In this document: piece by piece, positions 1 to 7,450 of the stretch
How positions within the stretch are numbered: position 1 is the first letter of the stretch
How the letters are laid out: the number at the start of each line of letters is the position of its first letter
From: Chlamydiota bacterium
GTDB lineage: Bacteria > Chlamydiota > Chlamydiia > Chlamydiales > JAAKFR01
NCBI GenBank assembly: GCA_011064985.1
Contig: JAAKFR010000005.1
Location: forward strand, 1 to 32,265
Reading direction: 5' to 3'
DNA length: 32,265 nt
Notes under the pieces: generated by a model
The model's database searches: none
What the model saw: the letters and a program-made list of their open reading frames with translations, nothing else
Told to the model about the DNA's origin: nothing
Program-made: the position numbers and the translations under genes

Positions 1-528
1 TACAGCTTGCGCTTCTACTTTGGTCATCATCGTCAGAGCAAGACCTAAGGTTGGGTACTTGTAGAGAGCAAGCCCTGTAGCGACTTGGCTGTATCCTAAG
101 AGTCTTCCTAATTCCATAGCTCCCGGTGCCAAAGCAAGAATTCCCAGCACAACTCCAGCCACTTTGGTAGCTTGAGGCTCTAGTTTGCTCAAGTACTCCT
201 CTTTGCTTACCTTCTGGATCGAGGAGAAGATCCACCCCTTATCGACGAGATACTGTACTTTCTTCCCAGAAAACTCCACCCAAACTCCTTCCGTTTCGCA
301 AGCAAGTGCTTTTCGTAAACTTCCACGAGTCTCGTATCTCTCAAACCCATTCTCGCTTCTGTGGAGGAAATACGACTTCGTCTCTTCCACCACCTTGACT
401 ACATCAAAGAGGCAGGCGCTTCTTAGGTACTCATGCACTTTCTCTTGCGAGGCAAATCGTTTTCCTTGGCAAACGAAGATTCCGTTTCGTGCTTCCAGCT
501 CAACTGTTGTGTGGATACAAATCATCAT
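1..528 (-). CDS. Hypothetical membrane-associated protein, 3' end outside window
   Basis: An open frame of 176 codons runs from the ATG at 528 to the window edge with no stop, so the C-terminus is missing. The start is supported by a purine-rich AGGAAAAA just upstream on the minus strand and by a second in-frame ATG directly after it (MMICIHTTVELE). The first 115 or so residues are soluble and charged, with several cysteines. From about residue 120 there are two hydrophobic stretches (VAGVVLGILALAPGAMEL and ATGLALYKYPTLGLALTMM) that could be membrane segments. I recognise no family. A 167-bp gap separates it from the upstream 60-aa gene on the same strand. It could be an Inc-like or effector-like chlamydial protein, but that is only inferred from hydrophobicity. 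Confidence 0.7.
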   Translation of the reverse strand, partial: MMICIHTTVELEARNGIFVCQGKRFASQEKVHEYLRSACLFDVVKVVEETKSYFLHRSENGFERYETRGSLRKALACETEGVWVEFSGKKVQYLVDKGWIFSSIQKVSKEEYLSKLEPQATKVAGVVLGILALAPGAMELGRLLGYSQVATGLALYKYPTLGLALTMMTKVEAQAV

Positions 529-695
529 CGGTTTTTCCTCATGGTTTCTATAACTTTTGCGCTAAGGTTACTTCCTTAAAGAGAAAACTTCAAAGAAATA
601 CAGTGTTCTAGTTTTTGAGAGAGAGAGCTTGGTGATGGAAGTGTTGCCGGGTAAGCTATGGGGCTCAGTTTATCCCAAATTCGTGTCCAAGGAAA

Positions 696-878
696 CTAGG
701 TGCAGTATAACTCTCCTTCCTCTTTTACCGGCTCTAGATGGGCAATTTCCGGAGTTGGATTAAAAGAACGAAAAATTCTCCTCTTTTTATACAACATGTA
801 GGCAATAATGAGCGAAGTCATGAGCAACACAAAGCCTGCAAAGATCGTATTATGGGAAAGGTCGCGTAAGGTATCCAT
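696..878 (-). CDS. Small single-pass membrane protein (60 aa)
   Basis: The short product starts MDTLRDLSHNTIFAGFVLL. Residues about 11-30 form one clear transmembrane helix, followed by a basic KKRR patch and a 25-residue acidic/polar tail, which predicts an N-out, C-in topology by the positive-inside rule. The minus strand has AGGAG only 3 nt before the ATG, close but usable. The gene is divergent from the acylase-family gene at 936; the 57 bp between them must hold both promoters and contains AT-rich tracts such as TATGATATAG. The size and layout recall small accessory subunits of membrane complexes, but no signature residue supports a named family. Confidence 0.6.
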   Translation of the reverse strand: MDTLRDLSHNTIFAGFVLLMTSLIIAYMLYKKRRIFRSFNPTPEIAHLEPVKEEGELYCT

Positions 879-935
879 ACACTCCTATCTTATGATATAG
901 ATATTTTTGATCCTAAATGTTTAAAATGAGAAGTT

Positions 936-3128
936 ATGAAGATAAAGAGATCATGGCAGTCAATTGAGATCACTGGGAGCACCCTCAAGATAAGAAGAGG
1001 GAGTGGAGGTGTTGTCGAAGTCGAGGCAGCAAACCCAGTCGACTTGCAAAAAGGGCTAGGGTTTGCCCATGCTGCTGACAGAGGGATCCAGATGCTTCTG
1101 ACCCGTCTTGTAGGAAGGGGAGAAATCACACACAACTTGATGGATAACGAGGAAGGATATGCATTTGATCTTCTTATCCGTAAAATGGGGTTTAGGCGTG
1201 ATGTCGAAAATGACCTCGCCAACTTGACTCCTGAAACTCTTCTTTGGATGGAGGCGTATTGTGAGGGGGTGAATGCCTATTTTGCTGGCAGAGGTAAACC
1301 TCTTATTCCAAAGCTTCTTAAGATTCCTATCTTCCCTTGGACTCTCTCAGACACGTTAGTCATTGCAAAAATGCTCTCGTATGTCGGGGTAGCCCAACAG
1401 CAAGAAAGACTCGAACGATTTTTGGTCCATGCGATCCATGATGGGGTTTCTGTGGAGAAGCTCAAAAAACTCTTTTCCCCTTATTTAGAAGAGCTTGATG
1501 AAGAGATCGTCTCTTTGATTCAAAAGCTCCACCTTACCTTTACCTTTCACGACCAAAAGCTTAGATTCCAACCTCTTTTGAGCAATAATTGGGTTATCTC
1601 TCCAGAAAAATCGGCAAGTGGAGCTCCTCTTGCAGCCGGAGATCCTCATCTCCAGATCAACAGAATTCCCTCGAGTTGGTACGAAGCTGTTGGACGGTGG
1701 GGAGATAAGGAGTACATAGCAGGGATCACTCTCCCAGGAGCTCCTGGGTGGCTTATGGGAAGAACCCGCTACCTCTCAGCCTCATTTACCTATGGAATGT
1801 TGGATACCACCGATTTTTTCATCGAGGAGATCAAGGGGGGGAACTACCGGAGGGGGAATCGCTGGATCCCCCTTAAGCTCCGGGAGGAGACCATTTTTCG
1901 GAAAAAAGAGGGGAGAAAAAGACTTCTTTTCTACGAGACTGACGCAGGAGTTCTCGAGAGGCCCGACCCCTCAATCCTTCCTATTCAAGATGGATACTAC
2001 CTCTCTCTTGCCTGGTCTTGCCTCCATGAAGGGGCCTCCCCTATCCTCAACAACCTCCATCACGCCTGGTCGGGAAAAACAGTCGATGATATGCAGATGT
2101 TTCTCTGGAACTGGCCGGTCCCCTGCAACTGGGCGATTGCCGACCGTGAAGGGAATATCGGAATGCAACAGTCGGGAAGAGTCCCCAAGAGGAAAGGGTG
2201 TGGACTCGTCCCCCTTCCTGCCTGGAAAGAGGAGAATCTCTGGCAAGGATTCTACAAAGGGACTGACCTTGTCTCAGAACTCAATCCCGAACGAGGGTTT
2301 TGCGGCAATGCCAATGACAACAAAGACCACCCTCAAAATCCCCCCTTTTGCAACGTCGCTCCCGACTACCGTTACCGGAGAATTCACCAAGTCCTCTCGA
2401 GTGAGAGAAAACTCACCAAAGAAGACATGAAAGCTCTCCAGCTTGATGTCTACTCAGTACAAGCCGAAGAATTTATGAACGTCCTCTCTCCCTTACTCCC
2501 TCAAAATCCGCAAGGGGATCTCTTACGGAGTTGGGATTTTTTCTACCACAAGGAGTCAAAAGCAGCGACCCTATTTGAAGAGATCTATCACGCTCTTAAA
2601 GAGGAGGTTTTTGCCCCTATGTTTGGAGCCGAGATCTGGAAACACTATGGACAAGATAGCCCCTTCATCTCCTGGACCTTCCAAAACTTCGATCGGATTC
2701 TCTTCTCCAGTGATCCCTCTTGGTTTGGAGAGGAGGGAAAAGAAGCCCTTTTCAGGCGGGTGATCGAACAAACTCTTGCAGCCTCTCCCTTGGACTCCCT
2801 CCCCACATGGGGAGAAAAAACTGCCTTTTCGATGAACTACATCCTCTTTGACGGCAAGCTTCCCACCTTCCTTGGATTTGACATCGACAACATCCAGCTA
2901 GGAGGGAGTAGGGCCACAGTGGACACCTTCCAAACCTTCTATATCGGCCCCCGGAAAATCGTCACCGGCACCTCCTACCGCTTCGTCACAGACATGGGTG
3001 AAGATACCCTCGACTCTTGCCTACCTGGAGGAGTCTCAGAAAAGCTCTTCTCACCCCTCTACAAAAGCGATCTCCCCCTCTGGCTTAGCTCCACCTACAA
3101 AACCCTCGTGTTGGAATACCCAATTTGA
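936..3128 (+). CDS. Penicillin acylase family (Ntn hydrolase) protein
   Basis: The 730-aa protein belongs to the penicillin G/cephalosporin acylase family of N-terminal nucleophile amidohydrolases. These are made as one chain and cut autocatalytically so that a Ser becomes the N-terminal nucleophile of the beta chain. The key motif SNNWVISPEKSASG starts at residue 216 (codon at 1581), giving an alpha part of about 215 residues and a beta part of about 515. Further family hallmarks are AAGDPHLQ (about 234-241), GNANDNKD in the middle of the beta chain and LGFAHAADRG near the N-terminus. Unlike the classical periplasmic enzymes there is no N-terminal signal peptide: the first 20 residues are charged (MKIKRSWQSIEITGS). 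The substrate cannot be read from sequence; amides, acyl-homoserine lactones and beta-lactams are all family substrates. A weak stem-loop follows the stop. Confidence 0.9.
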   Translation: MKIKRSWQSIEITGSTLKIRRGSGGVVEVEAANPVDLQKGLGFAHAADRGIQMLLTRLVGRGEITHNLMDNEEGYAFDLLIRKMGFRRDVENDLANLTPETLLWMEAYCEGVNAYFAGRGKPLIPKLLKIPIFPWTLSDTLVIAKMLSYVGVAQQQERLERFLVHAIHDGVSVEKLKKLFSPYLEELDEEIVSLIQKLHLTFTFHDQKLRFQPLLSNNWVISPEKSASGAPLAAGDPHLQINRIPSSWYEAVGRWGDKEYIAGITLPGAPGWLMGRTRYLSASFTYGMLDTTDFFIEEIKGGNYRRGNRWIPLKLREETIFRKKEGRKRLLFYETDAGVLERPDPSILPIQDGYYLSLAWSCLHEGASPILNNLHHAWSGKTVDDMQMFLWNWPVPCNWAIADREGNIGMQQSGRVPKRKGCGLVPLPAWKEENLWQGFYKGTDLVSELNPERGFCGNANDNKDHPQNPPFCNVAPDYRYRRIHQVLSSERKLTKEDMKALQLDVYSVQAEEFMNVLSPLLPQNPQGDLLRSWDFFYHKESKAATLFEEIYHALKEEVFAPMFGAEIWKHYGQDSPFISWTFQNFDRILFSSDPSWFGEEGKEALFRRVIEQTLAASPLDSLPTWGEKTAFSMNYILFDGKLPTFLGFDIDNIQLGGSRATVDTFQTFYIGPRKIVTGTSYRFVTDMGEDTLDSCLPGGVSEKLFSPLYKSDLPLWLSSTYKTLVLEYPI

Positions 3129-3129
3129 G

Positions 3130-3149
3130 GTAGCCTTTTGGCTGCTTTT
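3130..3149 (+). terminator. Possible intrinsic terminator after the acylase gene
   Basis: GTAGCC and GGCTGC (3130-3135 and 3140-3145) can pair around a TTTT loop, with one G·U pair, followed by TTTTG. The stem is short and the T-run only four bases, so this is a weak candidate placed directly after the stop codon of the acylase-family gene. Confidence 0.35.
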
Positions 3150-3196
3150 GCTAACCTTTAACTTAACGAGTCATTTCTTTTGTTTCTTTTGTTGCG

Positions 3197-3210
3197 AATA
3201 TTTCGAATAT
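3197..3210 (+). promoter_or_regulatory. Possible operator upstream of the antitoxin gene
   Basis: An inverted repeat ATATT-TCG-AATAT sits about 35 bp before the antitoxin start; the same stretch can also be read as two direct CGAATAT copies. Antitoxins of this type usually bind their own promoter, so an autoregulatory site is plausible. No binding motif for this family is known to me, hence low confidence. The gene itself has a strong AGGAGGA ribosome binding site at 3234-3240. Confidence 0.3.
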
Positions 3211-3243
3211 AGAGTAACCTAAAAGAGAAAACGAGGAGGAAAC

Positions 3244-3714
3244 ATGAATCACCCACTCACCCGCTATCGTGAACCCGATTTACCTAATGAAAGCGATATT
3301 GAATTAGCCAGGAATTCAAGTCGAATTTTATCCGTTCTAACTTCTAAAAAGGCCTCGTCTCTAAACATCGCTTTAAAAATAGATGCTCATCGTACGATAC
3401 AAGCGACCGTACCATTATCTGCTTTCAAACTTTTTGTAAATATTTTGACTCATATGGCGGAAGGAAATGCTGTTACTCTGATTCCCATCCATTCTGAACT
3501 TACATCCCAAGAAGCTGCTGAGATTCTGAATGTCTCTCGACCTTATCTAGTTAAGCTATTGGAGGAAAAGCAAATTCCTTTCCGCAAAGTAGGCACCAGA
3601 AGACGAGTGCTCCATCGGGATATCATGGCCTACAAAGAGAAAATTGATGCAGAAAGGAGAAAGGTTTTAGATGAATTGGCTAATGAAGCGCAAGAACTGG
3701 ATATGGGATATTGA
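3244..3714 (+). CDS. Excisionase/MerR-type HTH antitoxin (orphaned)
   Basis: The 156-aa protein has a winged HTH of the excisionase (HTH_17) type at about residues 85-130, with the readable core LTSQEAAEILNVSRPYLVKLL followed by IPFRKVGTRRRVLHRDI. This segment, preceded by MAEGNAVTLIPIHSE and ending in an R..VLDELANEAQELDMGY-like tail, is characteristic of antitoxins that pair with PIN-domain (VapC-like) toxins, in which the toxin start overlaps the antitoxin stop. Here the overlap persists: the TGA at 3712-3714 shares its A with an ATG. That second frame stops after ten codons (MSKLLRIPAK), so no toxin gene follows. The protein probably still binds DNA and may now act as a stand-alone regulator. 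The RBS AGGAGGA is 3 nt from the ATG. Confidence 0.8.
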   Translation: MNHPLTRYREPDLPNESDIELARNSSRILSVLTSKKASSLNIALKIDAHRTIQATVPLSAFKLFVNILTHMAEGNAVTLIPIHSELTSQEAAEILNVSRPYLVKLLEEKQIPFRKVGTRRRVLHRDIMAYKEKIDAERRKVLDELANEAQELDMGY

Positions 3715-3746
3715 TGTCCAAGTTACTCAGGATACCTGCGAAGTAG
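3714..3746 (+). pseudogene. Stub of the lost toxin gene
   Basis: An ATG overlapping the antitoxin stop opens a frame of only ten codons ending in TAG at 3744-3746. Its position matches where the toxin partner of such an antitoxin normally starts. From codon 5 the reading runs into the left arm of the 3727-3890 inverted repeat, suggesting that insertion or deletion there removed the rest. No PIN-domain residues can be read downstream in any + frame. The identification rests on gene order alone. Confidence 0.4.
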
Positions 3747-3890
3747 TGCATTTAATTTGGGCGTAACCCAAATGGTTTACATCATGTCAAAGACAGAAGT
3801 TGGTCGGAAGACCACCAATATAGCAATAGTAGCGACCAAGGGGGTACTCTTGGCACACTAGGATATAGTTAAACTTTGCAGGTGTCCTGA
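3727..3890 (+). ncRNA. Structured 164-nt element closed by an 18-bp stem
   Basis: The ends 3727-3744 and 3873-3890 form an 18-bp inverted repeat with two differences, and on the + strand both become G·U pairs, so the RNA helix would be unbroken; on the - strand both are A·C mismatches. Inside are further perfect short hairpins in order: ATTTGGG-CGTAA-CCCAAAT (3755-3773), TGTC-AAA-GACA (3785-3795), TGGTC-GGAA-GACCA with a GNRA tetraloop (3801-3814), and CCAAG-N8-CTTGG (3836-3853). This looks like a multi-branched folded RNA rather than a simple palindrome. I do not recognise the class. Possibilities are the RNA part of a degraded mobile element (an IscB/HEARO-type or retron-type RNA without its protein gene) or a miniature transposable element. 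No reverse transcriptase or nuclease frame adjoins it. Confidence 0.5.
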
Positions 3891-4069
3891 CTCTGGCATG
3901 GGATTACCGTTTTCTGTACACCACTCTATAATATTCACATCCCCCATTTTTCAATAACACCCGCTCGATAAAAGACACTGGCAATGATAGAATTCCAGGG
4001 TTTCGATTCATGGGGTCGAGATAGTTTCTCGGGGGTGATGTCAAAGTGGAGAATCCCTGGATTAATCTT
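3891..4069 (-). pseudogene. Remnant of AlbA_2/RecG-like ATP-binding protein
   Basis: Reading the minus strand from 4069 gives NPGILHFDITPEKLSRPHES and then KPWNSIIASVFYRAGVIEKWG, a pattern I know from the C-terminal half of AlbA_2 (Schlafen-like) ATP-binding proteins, often annotated as RecG-like transcriptional regulators (NPG.LH..TPE.L..PHES..RNP.IA.VFYR.G.IEKWG). After WG the frame ends at a TGA, and the match resumes in another frame as NIIEWCTENGNPMPE, so there is a frameshift at about 3933-3944. The remnant begins right after a stop at 4070-4072 and ends exactly where the right arm of the 3727-3890 element begins, before the family's C-terminal winged helix. It is clearly non-functional. 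Confidence 0.7.
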
Positions 4070-4094
4070 CTAGAGAGTTTTGACTAATTTTCTG

Positions 4095-4124
4095 TTGTGA
4101 TTTTTGTGAAAATCGTGTTAAAAT
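4095..4124 (+). promoter_or_regulatory. Sigma-70-type promoter for the Inc-like gene
   Basis: TTGTGA (4095-4100) and TAAAAT (4119-4124) are separated by 18 bp. The -10 box ends only 9 bp before the ATG at 4134, so transcription would begin about 3 nt before the start codon, and there is no Shine-Dalgarno sequence in this space. Either the message is essentially leaderless or the functional promoter lies further upstream. Confidence 0.45.
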
Positions 4125-4133
4125 GTTAATGTT

Positions 4134-4958
4134 ATGAGTTTTATTGGTGGATTTACAGATTTCTTCAGGGGAGTGGAAGACTCCTACCGGGAGACCCTCT
4201 CCTCATCTGAATCTTCTAGAGAAGAGGATAGTGAGAAGGGGTGCTCTCTTGATCTAGCCGCTAGAGGGATCAATCTGGGGCTGATTCCTGTGTCAATTGT
4301 GGGGTGTGGCTTAGGCGTGGCAGTTGGAGTTCCCCTCTCGATTGCCAACTGCTTAACAGGGAGACAATTTCGAAAACTCGATGAAGTTTCCCATAACCTC
4401 CTTTATTGGGGAGGAAATTCTGCAATCGCCCTCCCCTTTCGAAAAGTTCTCCATTTTCTCAATCCCAGCGCCAAGATTACGGACCGAGACGATAGTGTTT
4501 TTATTGGAAGTACGGGTATTGATTTTTCCCGCCTAGGATTTCTAACCGGCATCGCCTATGATAAGATTGCTAGGTTTAGGGAAGAGGATAGGACCGTCCA
4601 AGGAGAGCTATTCCACTATACTGACCATGGGTGGGCGCAGAGTTTAGCGAAGTCCGACTCGTTTTTCAAAAGAGAGATCGCCTCTCGCCTTTGCTATGGC
4701 CTTCTTTTGCTCACCTGTGTGATCACAAGGGTGGTCGATTCTATGATTGGTGCTATTGCTGCAGTTTTTGCCCTTTTGACTTTTGGATACTTTGAAGAGC
4801 TCAACAGCCTTGCCTATAACCTGTTTCGCATAACCGGGATCGTCTACGATCTTTTCTACTGCCTCTCCCACATGGTCAATCCACACAACCCCGTCGATCC
4901 TTTTGAGCCAGGCATGGACCACACGATTGAACAGGTGATTGCTAAGAAGTTCAACTAG
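4134..4958 (+). CDS. Hypothetical multi-pass membrane protein, Inc-like
   Basis: The 274-aa protein has a polar, Ser/Glu-rich N-terminus (about residues 20-35), a first long hydrophobic stretch at about 47-75 (LGLIPVSIVGCGLGVAVGVP), a soluble middle of about 100 residues, and hydrophobic segments at about 186-200, 204-220 and 228-247. Paired hydrophobic segments without a cleavable signal peptide are the usual hallmark of chlamydial inclusion-membrane proteins secreted by the type III system. That is an analogy, not a domain match. No upstream SD is present. Its stop (4956-4958) overlaps the stop of the convergent membrane gene, so there is no room for a terminator between them. No enzymatic motif was found. 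Confidence 0.7.
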   Translation: MSFIGGFTDFFRGVEDSYRETLSSSESSREEDSEKGCSLDLAARGINLGLIPVSIVGCGLGVAVGVPLSIANCLTGRQFRKLDEVSHNLLYWGGNSAIALPFRKVLHFLNPSAKITDRDDSVFIGSTGIDFSRLGFLTGIAYDKIARFREEDRTVQGELFHYTDHGWAQSLAKSDSFFKREIASRLCYGLLLLTCVITRVVDSMIGAIAAVFALLTFGYFEELNSLAYNLFRITGIVYDLFYCLSHMVNPHNPVDPFEPGMDHTIEQVIAKKFN

Positions 4959-6289
4959 AAGATCCGCTTGTCCCAAGTGCCGTACTTCTCCCGGATTGGA
5001 CCGCGGAAGAAGGTGAGAACGATCACAACGATCCCCACAATCACGCTATGCCACATAATGAGAGGGGTTCCTCCAGGGAGAACAAATGAGGCGAGGGCAA
5101 ACCAGAAGGCAAGGAGGATATTGACAAATCGTAACCCTCTGGTCACTTCAGCCCAGGAGATGATCGAAAAGACAACAATCAAAGCCCCGCAGACGTCTGT
5201 ATTCGCAGCCATAACCCCCTTAAATCCTAGAATATTATCAGCAAAGAGGAGCCAAGCTCCGAGAATCGCTGTAATCAAGAGGTTCCATGGCATGCGCACT
5301 CCCCAGAACATCGATTTTGTGATCTGCCAAGCAGACTGGTGAAAATCAGGAGTTCTTGTATCGACACTATCTTCTTCATACTCAGAACCGAGGAAGAAGG
5401 TCCTCCAAAAGGGTTTCCCCTCTTTTTTGATCTGGCAGAGGTATTGACAAACAGCTACGACCTCATCGACAGTCAGGGCAAGCATAATGAGCATACAAGT
5501 CGCGATGATCAAACAAAGACCACACCAGGCCCCGACAACAATCGGCTGGAGCATCACGAGGAGGATGCTGGTAAACCCAAGTGGGACTACGAGAATACCG
5601 AATATGACGACAATCCAAGGCATCGTGTGCCATCTCCGTGCGGTTCCCTTGGCTCCCATAATCGCTTCTAAGGAGTAGGCCATCGCACCAAGTCCTGCGT
5701 CAGGGACAGGAAATTCTTGTGAGATCATCGAGGTGATCACTTTCTCGGTGCCCAATCCAAAGAACGGATCCCAAACGTAGTCGATATACCCGAGTTGGAA
5801 AGAGGCGAGGTAGCGGGCAATGAACCATCCCACGACCCCAAAGAAAATCACAGGGATTCTCTGAGGCCATGACGAGGGGTTGTAGGTCCATCCAGAAGGG
5901 ATGAGAGGGCCTTTCTCAAGCTCTTTTGGACGCAAAGGAACTAGGACGCAAAAGGCGATGGCCAGAACCCCAATCAAGGTATCATTGACATACACCACAG
6001 GCTCTTTTGCCCAAATCGCTAAGGGGACAAATTGGAGCCAAATCCCCACGAGACAGCCACCCCAGATCCATCCACAATATTTTTGCTTCATCGATAGAAA
6101 GCCAAAAAAGACGAGAAGAAGACCACAGATCCAATCACTCCATCTTGCTGGATCGTGGACATACCCAAAAGTCTCGGGACTTGTCAAAAGCCAAAGACCT
6201 AAAAAAATCATCCCGAAACGGGTCCAGATCATCTTTTGGTGGAAATCTCGTTTGATTCCCACCTTCTCTTCATCGGTGTAATGTGTCAT
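4955..6289 (-). CDS. SPW-VKOR-SPW membrane thiol oxidoreductase
   Basis: The 444-aa polytopic protein (about ten membrane segments) has three parts. Residues about 23-90 resemble an SPW repeat (LLTSPETFGY, then WSDWICGLLLVFFGF). The middle, about 185-285, resembles the vitamin K epoxide reductase (VKOR) family, with the active-site CxxC at C256-C259 in VVGAWCGLCLIIA, following a long helix. Residues about 325-430 form a second SPW-like unit (MPWNLLITAILGAWLLFAD). VKOR homologues in bacteria oxidise DsbA-like partners using quinones; the extra loop cysteine pair of classical VKOR is not evident, so the electron path is uncertain. It starts directly after the stop of the SDR gene (no intergenic base), so the two are translationally coupled. 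A joint role of the pair is inferred only from that arrangement. Confidence 0.75.
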   Translation of the reverse strand: MTHYTDEEKVGIKRDFHQKMIWTRFGMIFLGLWLLTSPETFGYVHDPARWSDWICGLLLVFFGFLSMKQKYCGWIWGGCLVGIWLQFVPLAIWAKEPVVYVNDTLIGVLAIAFCVLVPLRPKELEKGPLIPSGWTYNPSSWPQRIPVIFFGVVGWFIARYLASFQLGYIDYVWDPFFGLGTEKVITSMISQEFPVPDAGLGAMAYSLEAIMGAKGTARRWHTMPWIVVIFGILVVPLGFTSILLVMLQPIVVGAWCGLCLIIATCMLIMLALTVDEVVAVCQYLCQIKKEGKPFWRTFFLGSEYEEDSVDTRTPDFHQSAWQITKSMFWGVRMPWNLLITAILGAWLLFADNILGFKGVMAANTDVCGALIVVFSIISWAEVTRGLRFVNILLAFWFALASFVLPGGTPLIMWHSVIVGIVVIVLTFFRGPIREKYGTWDKRIF

Positions 6290-7378
6290 CTATTTTTTCT
6301 CCTTCGAGTGCTTTTTCACATAATGAGATTTAGGGATATTGTGACGCTTGTACCAAGCGATCGGATCTTTTTGCATGTCTTCTACAAGGATTGGCAGTGT
6401 CTTTCGGAGTGATCTTTTTGGAGACCAGTCCAAGACTTTGCGCGACTTTTCCATTGTAAACTCGTAGTTGTCGTCAGCAAGGTCAACCATCCAAGGCTTG
6501 ATAAACGGCTTCTGCATAAAGGGGGTATGGTTTTGTACCCAGGCCCCAAATTTGGCAAAAAACTTCGGCACCCACATCATCGCCCATTTCTCCTTCCCAT
6601 GGAGAAGTTGTCCAAACTCTGTTTGGAGCTCCCGATAGGTGATCGAATCCTCCTCACAACAGAGGAAGACGAGCTCTTTTTGGAGCTCTCGTCTCTTATG
6701 GATCAAGAGCATCACCATATCGGTAAGGTCATCAAAATGGGTATAAGGAACTCCGTGAGAAGAGTCTCCTGGATATACGATACTGGCTAGCTGCTTCTCA
6801 TAGATCCGCGAGATGTGTTGGGAGATCGGGATACAGTTACACTCATCGTCGTAACACCCAGCAATCCGGACGATCACATAGGGGATATCCCCGTGTTCTT
6901 CCCGGATCACCTTCTCAGTCCGCACTTTTGAAGCAGGGTAGTGCCATTTCCCCCGGATGGGAGAGTCTTCGTTTTGGATCACCCCTCTTTCACTTGGCTC
7001 ATGGACAAGCATCGTGCTTGTGAAGATAAACTGTTCTACTTCAAACTTCTTGGCTTCTCTTAAGACTCTCCTTGTCCCCTCAACGGTGATTGCGTCGTAG
7101 AGCTCTAGATGTTCTCCAGAAAAGCTATAGAAGGCGGCTAAATGGATGATTGAACTGATTTTGTTTCCATACAGATGGCGAATCCGGTTAAAGGCACACT
7201 CGACACTCTTATCAGAAGAGAGATCGACGTAGACAAACTCCAAGTTGGGATCTTTTTGGGTGATCCCGACAAAGTCGAGCCCAACTGGTTGGTACTCATC
7301 CACTAACCTTTCTAAAATGCGGGTTCCTACCCGTCCGCTGCTTCCTGTTACCACAATTACTTGCTTGTCTGTAACCAT
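6290..7378 (-). CDS. Extended SDR / NAD-dependent epimerase-dehydratase family protein
   Basis: The 362-aa protein starts MVTDKQVIVVTGSSGRVGTR, giving the Rossmann glycine motif TGSSGRVG at residues 11-18. The catalytic set of the short-chain dehydrogenase/reductase fold is present: S121 within FTSTMLV, and Y147-x3-K151 within WHYPASKVR. The length and the C-terminal substrate domain fit the extended (epimerase/dehydratase) subgroup; the actual sugar or lipid substrate is unknown. The minus strand has AAGGAG at 7387-7392, 8-9 nt before the ATG. It is the first gene of a two-gene operon with the SPW-VKOR protein, whose start follows its stop without a gap. It is divergent from the DUF4383-like gene, with both promoters in about 70 bp. 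Confidence 0.88.
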   Translation of the reverse strand: MVTDKQVIVVTGSSGRVGTRILERLVDEYQPVGLDFVGITQKDPNLEFVYVDLSSDKSVECAFNRIRHLYGNKISSIIHLAAFYSFSGEHLELYDAITVEGTRRVLREAKKFEVEQFIFTSTMLVHEPSERGVIQNEDSPIRGKWHYPASKVRTEKVIREEHGDIPYVIVRIAGCYDDECNCIPISQHISRIYEKQLASIVYPGDSSHGVPYTHFDDLTDMVMLLIHKRRELQKELVFLCCEEDSITYRELQTEFGQLLHGKEKWAMMWVPKFFAKFGAWVQNHTPFMQKPFIKPWMVDLADDNYEFTMEKSRKVLDWSPKRSLRKTLPILVEDMQKDPIAWYKRHNIPKSHYVKKHSKEKK

Positions 7379-7450
7379 ATCTACTCACTCCTTTTTCCCT
7401 ACGATATCATTTTTTGAAAATAAGTGTGTAAAGTTTTTTTTCTGTTTAGT

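Noticed and set aside
1792-2430. 212-codon open frame on the + strand inside the acylase gene
   Set aside because: It overlaps the clearly assigned acylase frame; its translation is Pro/Ser/Arg-rich with no recognisable motif, typical of an out-of-frame reading.
3727-3890. Reading the structured element as a retron
   Set aside because: Although the terminal pairing resembles a1/a2 arms, no reverse transcriptase frame is found on either side.
4021-4040. CGAGA/TCTCG hairpin and a flanking CCAGGG/CCCTGG repeat at 3985-4060 as a second structured RNA
   Set aside because: The stretch is explained as coding DNA of the AlbA_2-like remnant on the minus strand; the pairing is short and probably incidental.
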